Shown here: piece by piece, positions 42,797-51,782 of the stretch
How the letters are laid out: each line of letters opens with the position of its first letter
How positions within the stretch are numbered: the stretch's first letter is position 1
DNA from: JBGPTF01 sp041490445
GTDB taxonomy: Bacteria; Acidobacteriota; Terriglobia; Acidiferrales; UBA7541
Direction: 5' to 3'
DNA length: 64,000 nucleotides
Assembly: GCA_041490445.1 (NCBI GenBank)
Contig: JBGPTF010000004.1
Location: 62,001 to 126,000 of the forward strand
The notes under the pieces: model-generated
Database searches by the model: none
The model's input: only the letters and a program-made list of their open reading frames with translations
What the model was told of the DNA's origin: nothing
Position numbers and translations under genes: made by a program

Positions 42797-44668
42797 CTAC
42801 GGAGACGCTTCCGCGATTTCCAGGATGACGACGCGAATCGGCTCGCGCCGCCCGTACATCCGCCAGCCGCTGAATGCTTCCACCGTAGTTTCGGCCACCG
42901 GGTGGATTCTTCCGGTGGCTTCCAGGTTTTCGAAAACGGGCGCAAGCTCTGGCGGATAGTCCGGCGCTTTCACAATCCACCGCACGCCAAGCTCCCGGCA
43001 CAGTCCCAGCAGCTGTTCGGGCTTCCGAAGATGGTCGGGATTCATCATCCAGGAGTTCTGAGGGTCGCCTTCGACGTAGGGGATCCGCAGGTAGTAGAGA
43101 TGCCGGAAGAAGACCATCGTCTTTTGTTTGTGGCCTTCGAGCGACCGATTCAGATAGTCGGCGATCGGATAATCCGGCGCCATGCGGTTTAAGAAAGCTC
43201 CTTTCGTCTCCCGGCCAAACACGACGGGCAGGAAATCCCGGGCATACAGCGCCTCGGAGCACGAGCCGAACAGAAGGAACACGACCAGGGCGCAGCTCGA
43301 CGCGATCGTCGCGATTCGCCAGCCGCGCTTTTCCGCTTCGGCCACGCCGGCGAAGACCAGGACCAGCGCCAGCGGGTACACCGGCAGCAGAAAGCGCCCC
43401 ATCTGCGTGGTCAGGGCATTTGCCAGAAACATGATCAGCCACACGGCAGCGGCGAGCCGCACTAGAAACTCCTTCCGCGGAACGAGCAGCAGCAATGGTG
43501 CGAATGCGAGTACGAGTGGCCCGAGATAGTGGCCCACGCCGTACGCGCCCCCGTTCCAAACGAGCGTGAACGGAAAAGCCAGCAAATCGCCAAGGCTGCG
43601 ATGGAAACCTGCAGACCGCGTATCCGCCACAATGGCGGCAGCGGCATACGCGTTCAAGTGGCCGGGCGCAAACCAGCGCGCGAGAAAGGGAAAGACAGGA
43701 TCGCCCGTCATCCAGGCGTTCCGTACCAGCGGCAGAATTCCAAGAGGTAACGAAGAAAAGACGACCGCGGCCAATTTCTTCCACGATCGTGTCTGCAGCA
43801 AGCAACCGGCCGCGATCACCGCCGGAATGATCCATCCCGTGTATTTCACGCCCGCAACAGCTCCCGCGAAAAGTCCGGGCAGGACAAACCATCGCGTGAC
43901 GTCTGTTTCCACGCCTCTTGCCGCCGCAAGGATCGCGAGCAGCGTAAAAAATGCCATCCAGATGTCGGGCGAGCCGGAAGTCGTCATCTGCCAGTACGTC
44001 ATCGGCGTCAGAAGAAAAGCAAGCGTCGCGAGCCAGGCCCATTTCTCCGGCATCAGGCGCCGGGCGAAGACGAAGAGCGCCCCGGCAGTCAGCCCACCGC
44101 CGAGAAAGATGAAGCCGAGCGCGATCCGATCGCTGCCCAGAGCCAGTCCCAGCGAAATTAAGGTATGCCCCGTGCCGGTGAAAAAACTGTGCGTGAGCCA
44201 CAGAGCCGGCATGGGCGTTCCTTGGGAATCGAGCAGTGGCACAGTGAAGTGATAATGCATCGCATCGGAACCGGTTAGCGGCGCCATCGCGAGCAGAAAA
44301 TCAACGGCAAGGCAAATGGCGACCGCACCTGCAAAAAAGCTCGCATAGGCCGAATGACGCATCTTCGCAATACGCATCAGCGCTGCTCGAAGCAGCGGCC
44401 ACAACCGTTTCCAGCCTTGACGGGATGTCATCGCCATTACAAAAAACAGGCCAGATACAGATAGGAGGTCGAATTTCCTAAACCTCTCAAAAAGAAACAT
44501 GGTGAGCATGATCGAAACGATGGGTATGCCTGCCGCGTAGAGGAGTTCCTCTAGGATGCTCCTCGAGGAGAAGCGGATGCCGGAGAGGCTTTGTAATCCA
44601 TAGGCGAGCGGCACCGCAAACAAGAGAAACACAGCCGCCACCGCGCCGATCGCGATCATCAGTGCCAT
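42797..44668 (-). CDS. multi-spanning GT-C-like membrane protein
   Basis: A 623-aa protein with a dozen or more hydrophobic spans and a soluble C-terminal 130 residues. GSDAMHYHFTVP in the first large loop gives the acidic site expected of GT-C glycosyltransferases that use polyprenyl-phosphate sugars. TSGSPDIWMAF and FARRLMPEKWAW lie further on. ATG 44668 and ATG 44659 are both possible; the second overlaps the stop of the small gene before it (TGATG), which favours coupling. No exact family could be named. Other integral membrane transferases or a polymerase are alternatives. Confidence 0.65.
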   Translation of the reverse strand: MALMIAIGAVAAVFLLFAVPLAYGLQSLSGIRFSSRSILEELLYAAGIPIVSIMLTMFLFERFRKFDLLSVSGLFFVMAMTSRQGWKRLWPLLRAALMRIAKMRHSAYASFFAGAVAICLAVDFLLAMAPLTGSDAMHYHFTVPLLDSQGTPMPALWLTHSFFTGTGHTLISLGLALGSDRIALGFIFLGGGLTAGALFVFARRLMPEKWAWLATLAFLLTPMTYWQMTTSGSPDIWMAFFTLLAILAAARGVETDVTRWFVLPGLFAGAVAGVKYTGWIIPAVIAAGCLLQTRSWKKLAAVVFSSLPLGILPLVRNAWMTGDPVFPFLARWFAPGHLNAYAAAAIVADTRSAGFHRSLGDLLAFPFTLVWNGGAYGVGHYLGPLVLAFAPLLLLVPRKEFLVRLAAAVWLIMFLANALTTQMGRFLLPVYPLALVLVFAGVAEAEKRGWRIATIASSCALVVFLLFGSCSEALYARDFLPVVFGRETKGAFLNRMAPDYPIADYLNRSLEGHKQKTMVFFRHLYYLRIPYVEGDPQNSWMMNPDHLRKPEQLLGLCRELGVRWIVKAPDYPPELAPVFENLEATGRIHPVAETTVEAFSGWRMYGRREPIRVVILEIAEASP

Positions 44669-44814
44669 CGTTGGAACCACGCCCCCAGCCGCGCAAAAAG
44701 GATCCCGCGAAATTGCGCGTAGTACAGCACGTTGACGACAATCAGCCATGCGACAAACACGATCTGCAGAGTCGTTTTCACTAGGAATACTTTTGAGTTT
44801 GTTTCTTCGGCCAT
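44659..44814 (-). CDS. 51-aa single-span membrane protein
   Basis: A short open frame, MAEETNSKVF to the end AWFQRWH, with one hydrophobic segment (QIVFVAWLIVVNVLYY) and basic/aromatic tail. It starts seven bases after the stop of the GT4 gene upstream, and its TGA overlaps an ATG of the GT-C-like gene. The amino-acid pattern, orientation and tight fit in the operon argue for a true gene, perhaps a small partner of the GT-C-like protein. No family is known to me. Confidence 0.6.
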   Translation of the reverse strand: MAEETNSKVFLVKTTLQIVFVAWLIVVNVLYYAQFRGILFARLGAWFQRWH

Positions 44815-44820
44815 GTTCGT

Positions 44821-45963
44821 CTAGTTCCCCCGCCCCCTTGCATCGAGCGAATCCAGTGCCCCCGTCAATTCTTTCTCAAAGCTTTCGAAAGAGAATTCTT
44901 CCAGTACTCGCCTCCGTGCCTTTTCTCCCATCGTCCTGCGGAGCGATTCATCCAGCAGCAACGCGCGCAGCGCTGCAACCAACCGCTCAGGATCATCCGG
45001 AGGAACGAGAAATCCGTTCGCGCCATCTTCGATCAGGTCAGGAATTCCGCCCCGCGCCGCGCCCACGGCCGGCTTGCCTAGCGCCATCGCTTCGAGAAAG
45101 ACAAAACCAAACCCTTCGCCGCTGCTCGGCAGCGCAAACACATCGCAGCGCGCATAACACGCCGCAAGTTCCGGCTTCGCAAGGCTCGGCAAGAAGTGCA
45201 CCTGCCGGGAGACGCCAAGCCCTTTCGCAATCTCCTGCAGGCATGGACGATCATCGCCGTCGCCGATTGCGACCAGTTGGACATCGGGCATGGCCCCGGT
45301 GAGCTTTGGAATCGCGCGGATCAGCAAGTCCGCCCCTTTGTAGCGTTCGTTCGCAGCCCACCGCCCCACCGTGAGAATGATTCGCCCCTCGGGAAATCCT
45401 GCGGGGACCGGCAGTTTCTCCGTTGCAGCAGCCAGCGCGAGAAAGTCCGGGTCAATGGCCCAGGGCAGCCGCCGGATCTTCTCTTCGCGGACGCCTTGCA
45501 CTGCCGTCACTTTCTGCACCGTGTCGCGGCTCGGCGCAAAGATAAGATCGGCTCGCCGGAGCGCGTGACGGCGCAAGAAGGGAAGCGGCGTCCAGACTTC
45601 GATTCCGTGCGTCATCACCGCCACTCGCAATCGCGGCGCAAAAAATCGCATGGCATGGGCAGGCCCGGCGAGGTTTGGATGGGCCGCCAGGACGAGCGCT
45701 GGTTTCTGCCGTGCGAGCCGCAACGCTTCCGCAAGAAAACGAACTTTGGACCGGTGAAATCCACGAAACGTGAAGGGTTGGCCGCCCGCGCCCGCTCGAA
45801 GTTCTGCTTCCACGTCATTCAGGCTCAGGAAGCGATGGTCCAGATCGCGCTCCGCCGACAAACGCGCGAGCGCGGCCGCTGTTTGTCTCCCCGCCAATTG
45901 AACTCCGCCCACCGACAAAAGGTCGGAAAACAGACCGACAATGAAGCCCCGCCTCTGCGGCAT
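44821..45963 (-). CDS. GT4-like glycosyltransferase
   Basis: A 380-aa GT-B glycosyltransferase. The acceptor half begins FIVGLFSDLLSVGGVQLAGRQ. The donor half has ILTVGRWAANERYKGADLLI, LVAIGDGDDRPCL and SSGEGFGFVFLEAMALGKP, the GT4 E-x7-E motif. It lies in the minus-strand operon between another GT4 gene and the 51-aa membrane gene. The sugar donor is unknown. ATG 45963 is used. Confidence 0.88.
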   Translation of the reverse strand: MPQRRGFIVGLFSDLLSVGGVQLAGRQTAAALARLSAERDLDHRFLSLNDVEAELRAGAGGQPFTFRGFHRSKVRFLAEALRLARQKPALVLAAHPNLAGPAHAMRFFAPRLRVAVMTHGIEVWTPLPFLRRHALRRADLIFAPSRDTVQKVTAVQGVREEKIRRLPWAIDPDFLALAAATEKLPVPAGFPEGRIILTVGRWAANERYKGADLLIRAIPKLTGAMPDVQLVAIGDGDDRPCLQEIAKGLGVSRQVHFLPSLAKPELAACYARCDVFALPSSGEGFGFVFLEAMALGKPAVGAARGGIPDLIEDGANGFLVPPDDPERLVAALRALLLDESLRRTMGEKARRRVLEEFSFESFEKELTGALDSLDARGRGN

Positions 45964-46062
45964 CCTCGACCCCTGCGACCTGGAAAATCCCTCAGACCCC
46001 GTTGCACCGCGGGGATCTTCTCACACGCACACAACGCGTCCAATCGGAAAGCGTCGCCGACC

Positions 46063-47253
46063 TTAGCGGGCGCGGCCGCTCTTTCGCAGCGCTTCGTCGA
46101 AGATTGCGCCGATTTCTTCGCTGTTCCGGTCCCACGTGAGCTGCCGGGCCGTGCGAGCCGCTTCTTCGCCGAGCCGGTCGCGGAGAGCAGCATCCTGCGT
46201 CACGCGGCGAATCTTCTCCGTCAAGTCGTCCACGTCGGTCGCGTTGGCGAGCAGCAGCCCATTCACGCCGTCCACGATGATCTCCGCCGTGCCGTTCGTG
46301 ACCGACGTGATGACCGGCAGGGCGCACGCCATCGCTTCGAGAGGCGGTAGCGCGAACGTGTCCTCGAGCGACGGGCCGACGTAAGCGTCCGCCGTGGCGT
46401 AGTAGGAGATCACATCCGCACGCGGCGGCAGAAACCGGACTTGTTCTTCGAGTCCGGCCTCGCGGATTTGTTTCTCATAAGGGCGCGGATCATCGTGTCC
46501 CGCAACCAGCAAGCGCAGCCCTGGATTCGCCAGCCGCCGCAGCGATTCGAGCAGCGCGTGCAGGCCCTTCTTTTTCCAGTCATTGCCGATCAGAAGGAGG
46601 ACGATTTGATCTTCCCGGAGGCCGAGTTGCGCACGCATCTCTCTGCGGCGGCTTCGGCGCGCCTCTGGATGGAACGTCTCCTGATCCAGGCCCATGTAAA
46701 CCACCGAAACGCCGTTGACGCGGCCGTAGAATCGCTTCAGATCCTCCGCCGTCTTGCGGGCAATCAGGATCAGATGCACTCGCGGATCGGAGTACATTCG
46801 CCGTTCGAGCGAACGGACCAGCCGGTAATACACCTTGCGATGCAGCAGCCGGGGCCAGAAGGCCACGGGATGGTGGGTCCATCCGAGGTGCGCGCCGGTC
46901 TGTCGGACAAACTCGGCGAAAACGATGTACACGGCGATCACATCGGCGTCGAAACAATTCGTCCCCGTAGTGAACACCAGGTCAGGCCGCAGGCCACGGA
47001 TATGCCTGTCCCACCATCGCCGCGCATGATTGGCCGCGAGCCACCAGAGGAAATTGGCGAGGTGCGGGCCCGGCATCTGCGGGATGCGGTGCCAGACCAT
47101 TCGCGACAAATCGACATCTTCCACGCGCTGGCAGTACAGATGGATTTCGTAGCGATCCGCCAGCCGGTTCAGTTCTTCCACGACGCACCGCTCGGTGCCG
47201 TGCTTTTTGTCGAGAAACGGGGAAACGACGGCGATCCGTGGTCTATCGGCCAT
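46063..47253 (-). CDS. GT4-like glycosyltransferase
   Basis: A 396-aa GT-B glycosyltransferase with IAVVSPFLDKKHGTERCVVEE at the start, LLLIGNDWKKKGLHALLESL, LVAGHDDPRPYE and GPSLEDTFALPPLEAMACALPV in the donor half. ATG 47253 lies inside the end of the O-antigen ligase gene (11-base overlap) and gives a normal N-terminus. The E-x7-E motif supports a retaining enzyme. The sugar is unknown. Confidence 0.88.
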   Translation of the reverse strand: MADRPRIAVVSPFLDKKHGTERCVVEELNRLADRYEIHLYCQRVEDVDLSRMVWHRIPQMPGPHLANFLWWLAANHARRWWDRHIRGLRPDLVFTTGTNCFDADVIAVYIVFAEFVRQTGAHLGWTHHPVAFWPRLLHRKVYYRLVRSLERRMYSDPRVHLILIARKTAEDLKRFYGRVNGVSVVYMGLDQETFHPEARRSRRREMRAQLGLREDQIVLLLIGNDWKKKGLHALLESLRRLANPGLRLLVAGHDDPRPYEKQIREAGLEEQVRFLPPRADVISYYATADAYVGPSLEDTFALPPLEAMACALPVITSVTNGTAEIIVDGVNGLLLANATDVDDLTEKIRRVTQDAALRDRLGEEAARTARQLTWDRNSEEIGAIFDEALRKSGRAR

Positions 47254-48820
47254 GCCGGAGGGCGTGCGCCGGCGTGGACGGTACCGGCTGGGGCTGGGAC
47301 AGCAGGCTGGGGAGCCGATACAACAGGCCAATCAGGACCCAGAGATAGGCGTTTAAGACAAAATTCTCATAGGCTGCCAGGGTGCCGTAGGTGAATAGGA
47401 ATAGAACCATGAAGGCCAGCCAGAGTATGGAAAAAGCGAGTGGAAAGAAACTGGTCTCCTTCAGCCGCCGGACCACTTTCCAGCCCGACAGCATCAACCC
47501 GACCGTCCAGACGATCCACAAGACCGGGCCCAGAATCCCAAGCTCCACGATCAGGGTGCCGTAGCCGCTTTCCACCCCCACGTTTGGCGGGCGCTCGTGA
47601 AGCAGCGCGCTTACATACTGCACGCCGAGGGAAGCGGTGCCAATGCCGTTTCCGGTGATCCAATGGGGGTCCGTGAAGGCGAGCGAGAGGTTGAGCATTG
47701 GATAATCCCAAGCGCGGTTGGCGAGCTCAGAGGAGGGGCTGTCGGGGTTGAGCGTCTCCGAGTAGTAGGCCCAGCGCGTGCCAATCGACGCGGGGAAAAT
47801 CAACACCAGGGCCGCTAGCCCCAGGCTGACCGCGACGAACGAGCGGCGAATCGCTTTTGCCAGGCGATGGGCCTGCCGCCACCGCCACGGCGCTCCCCAC
47901 AGGAAGCCTGCCCCCAGGACGAGGGCGCTCATCACGGAAAAGACCACGGTGCCGCGTGAGCCGCTCAGCATCGTCGCTGTCGACACCAGCGCGATTGTCA
48001 CGTAAGCGAGTTTGCGTCCGCGCTTCGTGTGCAGCAGCAGGTATCCGGCGCTGCCCAGGCTGAGCGTCACCGCGAAGATCAGGTACCATCCGAAACGGCC
48101 GCTGCTGACAAAGGTCGCCGTTGGCAGGGAGAGGACCGCGTGAGAAATGGGGGTTACCTTTTCCAAGGCTCCCAGCTCGCGGATTTCCGGGGCAAGCACG
48201 GCCGGGTTCAGGAACCCCGGGCCGCGAATCGCCTGGATGATGCCAAGCGCGGAGATCACCGACGCCAGGCCCAAATTGACCATGAGGAAGTGCTGGAGGT
48301 CTTCTTGATCGCGGAGTAGCGCGTAGCCCAAGAACATCAGCGGCACATAATAGAAATAGATCTTGAGGCCCATCAATCCATACAGGATGCTCGGCGAGAG
48401 CGGGTTGAAGACCTGCAGCGTGCCCAGCCAGAAAAACAGGCTGAAGACGAAAAGGAACGGCGGCCGGAAAATTCGTTCGCGGCCGCGGCGTATCGCCACG
48501 TAGAGCGAGACGTACGTGAGCCCCGCCAGCACGTCCTTCGCAAAATAGATGTACATGTTGTTGCCGAGATACTTGCGGATCAGGTCCTCGAAAAGCAGCC
48601 AGACGATGAAAAGATAGAAGCCGTTGCGCCAGTTCCGCAGGATGGCAATCCCAATCGCCACGACTACAAGGCCCACCACCGACAGGGTCAGGTTCGAGAG
48701 CGTGCCCGCCGCGATCCAGCCGCCCATTTCCCAGGCAACCGCCAGTGCAAGCAGCGTGAGCGCCAGGGACACAAAGGCCTGGTTGCGCATCCCGGCAGCG
48801 CGTGCGCCCGCGCGAATCAC
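47243..48820 (-). CDS. O-antigen ligase/polymerase-like membrane protein
   Basis: A 525-aa protein with about twelve membrane spans and one large periplasmic loop (about 370-440) that carries ITGNGIGTASLG and ESGYGTLIVELG, the features of the Wzy_C/O-antigen ligase family. The protein joins or polymerises lipid-linked glycans on the periplasmic face. SGSRGTVVFS is also typical. GTG 48820 overlaps the stop of the methyltransferase gene as GTGA. Ligase (WaaL) and polymerase (Wzy) cannot be told apart by sequence. Confidence 0.82.
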   Translation of the reverse strand: MIRAGARAAGMRNQAFVSLALTLLALAVAWEMGGWIAAGTLSNLTLSVVGLVVVAIGIAILRNWRNGFYLFIVWLLFEDLIRKYLGNNMYIYFAKDVLAGLTYVSLYVAIRRGRERIFRPPFLFVFSLFFWLGTLQVFNPLSPSILYGLMGLKIYFYYVPLMFLGYALLRDQEDLQHFLMVNLGLASVISALGIIQAIRGPGFLNPAVLAPEIRELGALEKVTPISHAVLSLPTATFVSSGRFGWYLIFAVTLSLGSAGYLLLHTKRGRKLAYVTIALVSTATMLSGSRGTVVFSVMSALVLGAGFLWGAPWRWRQAHRLAKAIRRSFVAVSLGLAALVLIFPASIGTRWAYYSETLNPDSPSSELANRAWDYPMLNLSLAFTDPHWITGNGIGTASLGVQYVSALLHERPPNVGVESGYGTLIVELGILGPVLWIVWTVGLMLSGWKVVRRLKETSFFPLAFSILWLAFMVLFLFTYGTLAAYENFVLNAYLWVLIGLLYRLPSLLSQPQPVPSTPAHALRHGR

Positions 48821-49626
48821 GATAAGTCTCTCTCAGCAAGTTTCATTGTTCCCAAGTGCGGCGAAGGGCTTCCCAATTTCGTCGCCAGTATAACGATGTT
48901 TGCGGGGAGATAACCACCTTCCTGTCGCCCTTTTTCCCCAAGAAGAAAATCCAGGTAGCCCAGCCACGCAAAGAAGATGGGTGCCGGAAGATGCAGCCGG
49001 CGGCGCCACCTCCGCACCAGGCCTTCCCCCAGGCGCGAGAATCGGAACATGGCGAAGCGATGCTTCTCGATCCGAAAGCCGCTGCCCTCGAGCAGCGCGC
49101 GAATCTCCTGCCACTGATAACCCTCGCGCTTGTGGCCCCAGGGGTTCGTTTGCTCATCATCAATTTCGCCCGGCGGCACCGGGACCGAAAGCACCAGCCG
49201 GCCTCCGGGACGCAGCACTCGCCAGACCTCTCGCGCCGCGCCGGCGTCGTCCTTCAAGTGTTCCAGAATCTCGAGGTAGAGAATCGTATCGAGCGTCCCA
49301 TCGCCGAACGGCAGCCTGCCCGCCTCCGTGACAAGGCAGGAAAGATTTCGCGCGCTGGCGTGGCGGGAGCGCACGCGCGCAAGGGAATCCCGGTCGATAT
49401 CCGCCGCCCAGACTCGCTTCGCATGTGTGCACAGATAACGTGTGAAAACTCCCGGCCCGCAGCCGATGTCGGCGGCAATCCCCAGGTCGCGGCCCAACAA
49501 GTCGTATACGATCCTGAATTTCGTCGGCCTTTGAATGGCCATGGCATCGGCAACGAGCGCATGGTACGCGCGCCAGGTCCAGTAAGAACCCGCCAGTCTC
49601 GTCCGCCAGCCATTCGGTGCGTTCAT
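48817..49626 (-). CDS. class I SAM-dependent methyltransferase
   Basis: A 269-aa methyltransferase of the methyltransf_11/UbiE style. Motif I is AADIGCGPGVFTRYL, the acidic end of beta-2 is AADID, then ILEHLKDD and RVLRPGGRLVLSVP. The C-terminal part has a hydrophobic segment (FFAWLGYLDFLL) that may touch the membrane. ATG 49626 overlaps the stop of the GT4 gene (ATGA) and its end overlaps the ligase start (GTGA). The target is probably a sugar hydroxyl or lipid carrier, by context only. Confidence 0.85.
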   Translation of the reverse strand: MNAPNGWRTRLAGSYWTWRAYHALVADAMAIQRPTKFRIVYDLLGRDLGIAADIGCGPGVFTRYLCTHAKRVWAADIDRDSLARVRSRHASARNLSCLVTEAGRLPFGDGTLDTILYLEILEHLKDDAGAAREVWRVLRPGGRLVLSVPVPPGEIDDEQTNPWGHKREGYQWQEIRALLEGSGFRIEKHRFAMFRFSRLGEGLVRRWRRRLHLPAPIFFAWLGYLDFLLGEKGRQEGGYLPANIVILATKLGSPSPHLGTMKLAERDLS

Positions 49627-50801
49627 GGATGGACCCGGGCCTCTTCTGCGTGTCGCGGCGGAAGTAGTTCGCGAAAGAGCTTCAAATGCTCTTCGACCAT
49701 TCGTCGTTGTTCGAAAAGGTGAACCGCGCGATCTCGAGCGGCAGCCCCTATCTTGCGGACCAGCTCGGGTTGGTCGAGCACCTGCCTCATGCAGTCAGCC
49801 AGCGCGGCGGCGTCGCCCGGCGCGAACTTGAGCCCCGCATCGCCGACGTATTCCGCGAGGCCGCCAAGATCGGAGGCAATCAGGAGCCGCCCCTCAGCCA
49901 TCTGCTCGATCGCGACGAGCCCCCCAACTTCCTCGCAAAGAGACGGCATCACGGTTGCCGCCGTGCCCTGCAGCGCCGCGCGCAGCTCCTGACCTTCCAG
50001 ATAGCCGGTAAATACAACTTGTGCTGCAAGACCCAGTTCTCTGGAGAGCGCTTCCAGGCGCTCGCGCTCCGGGCCGCCACCGATAATCTTCAAGCCACAC
50101 GCACGGCCTTCGTCTGCCAGACGGCGGGCGGCTCGGAGCAAAACAGGCACGCCCTTCTCCGGGACGAATCTCCCGACGAATGCGAATGGAAGGGGGCCGG
50201 AGGCGTGAGGCGTCGTCGCGGCCGTCGCCGGTTCGAAGGCCACGCCGTGATAGATCGTCTGCGTGCGCGGCAGCACGATGCGCCTGCCGGCGTGGTTGCT
50301 CGGGCTGACATGGCGTGTTGCGCGGCGCGCCAGCCATCGCCGTGGAAAGGTCTTCACGAGCATTCGCAGGCTCTTCCAGAAGCCTTCATTCGCCGCGTTG
50401 CATTGCACGCACTTTCCATAGTCTCGCGCGAGAAAATATCCCGGACAGACACTTTGCGTGGGGTGATAGAGCAGCAGCGCGTTGGGGCAGGCCGCGTAGT
50501 AGCCGTGGTGCTCGACCACGGTTGGCTTCCCGGCTAGCCAGCCGGTGAGCAGCGGTAAGAATGCCGGTCCCGCAAGATGAATCACATCGGCTTCGCGGAT
50601 CTGGCGCAACAATTGGAGCCATCCCGGCCGCCGCGTGACACGGAACGGCAGCGCCGCGTCGTCCATCCCGCCGGCGGGAGTCTCCGTGACAACAGTCACC
50701 TCACACGCCGCCTCCGCCAAGCCGCGGGCCAGGTACATCGTGATGGTCTGCACGCCGCCGACCGTCGGCGCCCAATCGTGGGAGTAGAGGACAATCTTCA
50801 T
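49623..50801 (-). CDS. GT4-like glycosyltransferase
   Basis: A 392-aa GT-B glycosyltransferase. The acceptor half opens LYSHDWAPTVGGVQTITMYLA and has a Cys-rich stretch (YYAACPNALL, QSVCPGYF, KCVQCNAAN) also found in some GT4 proteins. The donor half has FVGRFVPEKGVPVLLRAA, IIGGGPERERLEAL and PSLCEEVGGLVAIEQMAEG. The four cysteines in that stretch could bind metal. The sugar is unknown. Confidence 0.87.
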   Translation of the reverse strand: MKIVLYSHDWAPTVGGVQTITMYLARGLAEAACEVTVVTETPAGGMDDAALPFRVTRRPGWLQLLRQIREADVIHLAGPAFLPLLTGWLAGKPTVVEHHGYYAACPNALLLYHPTQSVCPGYFLARDYGKCVQCNAANEGFWKSLRMLVKTFPRRWLARRATRHVSPSNHAGRRIVLPRTQTIYHGVAFEPATAATTPHASGPLPFAFVGRFVPEKGVPVLLRAARRLADEGRACGLKIIGGGPERERLEALSRELGLAAQVVFTGYLEGQELRAALQGTAATVMPSLCEEVGGLVAIEQMAEGRLLIASDLGGLAEYVGDAGLKFAPGDAAALADCMRQVLDQPELVRKIGAAARDRAVHLFEQRRMVEEHLKLFRELLPPRHAEEARVHP

Positions 50802-50872
50802 TTCAGTCAGGCGATCATCAATTCGGCAGCAAGGGGAAACGGATCATGCACGCTTGTCACGAACCTAACTAT

Positions 50873-51679
50873 TCAGGTTAGGGGCCTAGCCGTTAAGTAG
50901 ACCCATCGCTGGTCTTGAGCTCTGACTTCCCGCGCAAACTTCCGCCATTTTTCGGGCATGTCGAAGCCGTCCAAACTTCCCTGAAACGAAATCATCCTGG
51001 CATTGTGTGAATCCTTAAAACGCTTGAGCATCTTAGGGCTTACCTCCTTTCCGAGGAATTCATCATGCAACTCGATGATCAGATCGCAACTTTTCAAAGC
51101 GGCGATGACCTCATTCGAGAACAGGTCGATCTCATACCCTTCGCAGTCGCTGATCACCAAGCAACGTCCGACGGCTAAGGCTTTAAGCGTCTGCCCATTA
51201 CACCAGCTCCGCACGTGCACGCGGTCGCCCACGCCATTTTTGTGCGCCATCTCTCGACAATACGACCGCTCTCGCGGTTCGCAGTCAAAGGCATAGATGG
51301 TCGCATCCGTTCTCCGAGCCAAACCAACTGCGTAATAGCCTTCAGCGCAGCCGACATCAATAATTCTCTCAAATCGCTTGGAGATCACTTCTTCAATGAC
51401 GGGCTGAATTTCCAATTCATAGGTTCCGAGCAGGAAAGGAATGCTGTGGCGATTGAACACGCAACTTCGTGGGTACATCATGCCCATAAACGGCCCATTC
51501 GAAACCGTGGTTCCTCGAACCGAAACAAACTCCTGCGCTGCCTGAATAAATCCCCACTCCCTGAGAAGCTGCTTTTGATAATTACGCGAGCGAATAGACT
51601 GAATTGTCGCAAAGAGTCGCCCGGGAAGTATGGATTCTGGAATTGGCCTCAGTTTGCGTTTCATTAGGAATCTTTTCAC
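50873..51679 (-). CDS. SAM-dependent methyltransferase (FkbM-like)
   Basis: A 268-aa protein with methyltransferase motif I in IIDVGCAEGYYAVGLARR, the acidic residue at the end of beta-2 (YAFDCEPRE) and SDCEGYEIDLF, which resembles the vDvEGaE motif of FkbM enzymes. The DNA is visibly richer in A+T than its neighbours and the codon choice is different, so recent transfer is likely. It is separated from the GT4 gene by 71 bases and from the epimerase by 103. The acceptor is unknown. Confidence 0.75.
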   Translation of the reverse strand: MKRFLMKRKLRPIPESILPGRLFATIQSIRSRNYQKQLLREWGFIQAAQEFVSVRGTTVSNGPFMGMMYPRSCVFNRHSIPFLLGTYELEIQPVIEEVISKRFERIIDVGCAEGYYAVGLARRTDATIYAFDCEPRERSYCREMAHKNGVGDRVHVRSWCNGQTLKALAVGRCLVISDCEGYEIDLFSNEVIAALKSCDLIIELHDEFLGKEVSPKMLKRFKDSHNARMISFQGSLDGFDMPEKWRKFAREVRAQDQRWVYLTARPLT

Positions 51680-51782
51680 CTTGGAACCTCCCTCAATCCT
51701 TGGCTTGGCGTCAGACCCTCAGTCTCTCTTCGGCAGCCAAGTGCGCGAGTCGACCAGAACCTTCCTTCGCCTTCGGCATAAT

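Noticed and set aside
50864..50882. CCTAAC/GTTAGG stem-loop at the end of the 50873 methyltransferase gene.
   Set aside because: Only 6 bp, AT-rich, spans the stop codon and has no T-tract, so it is not called a terminator.
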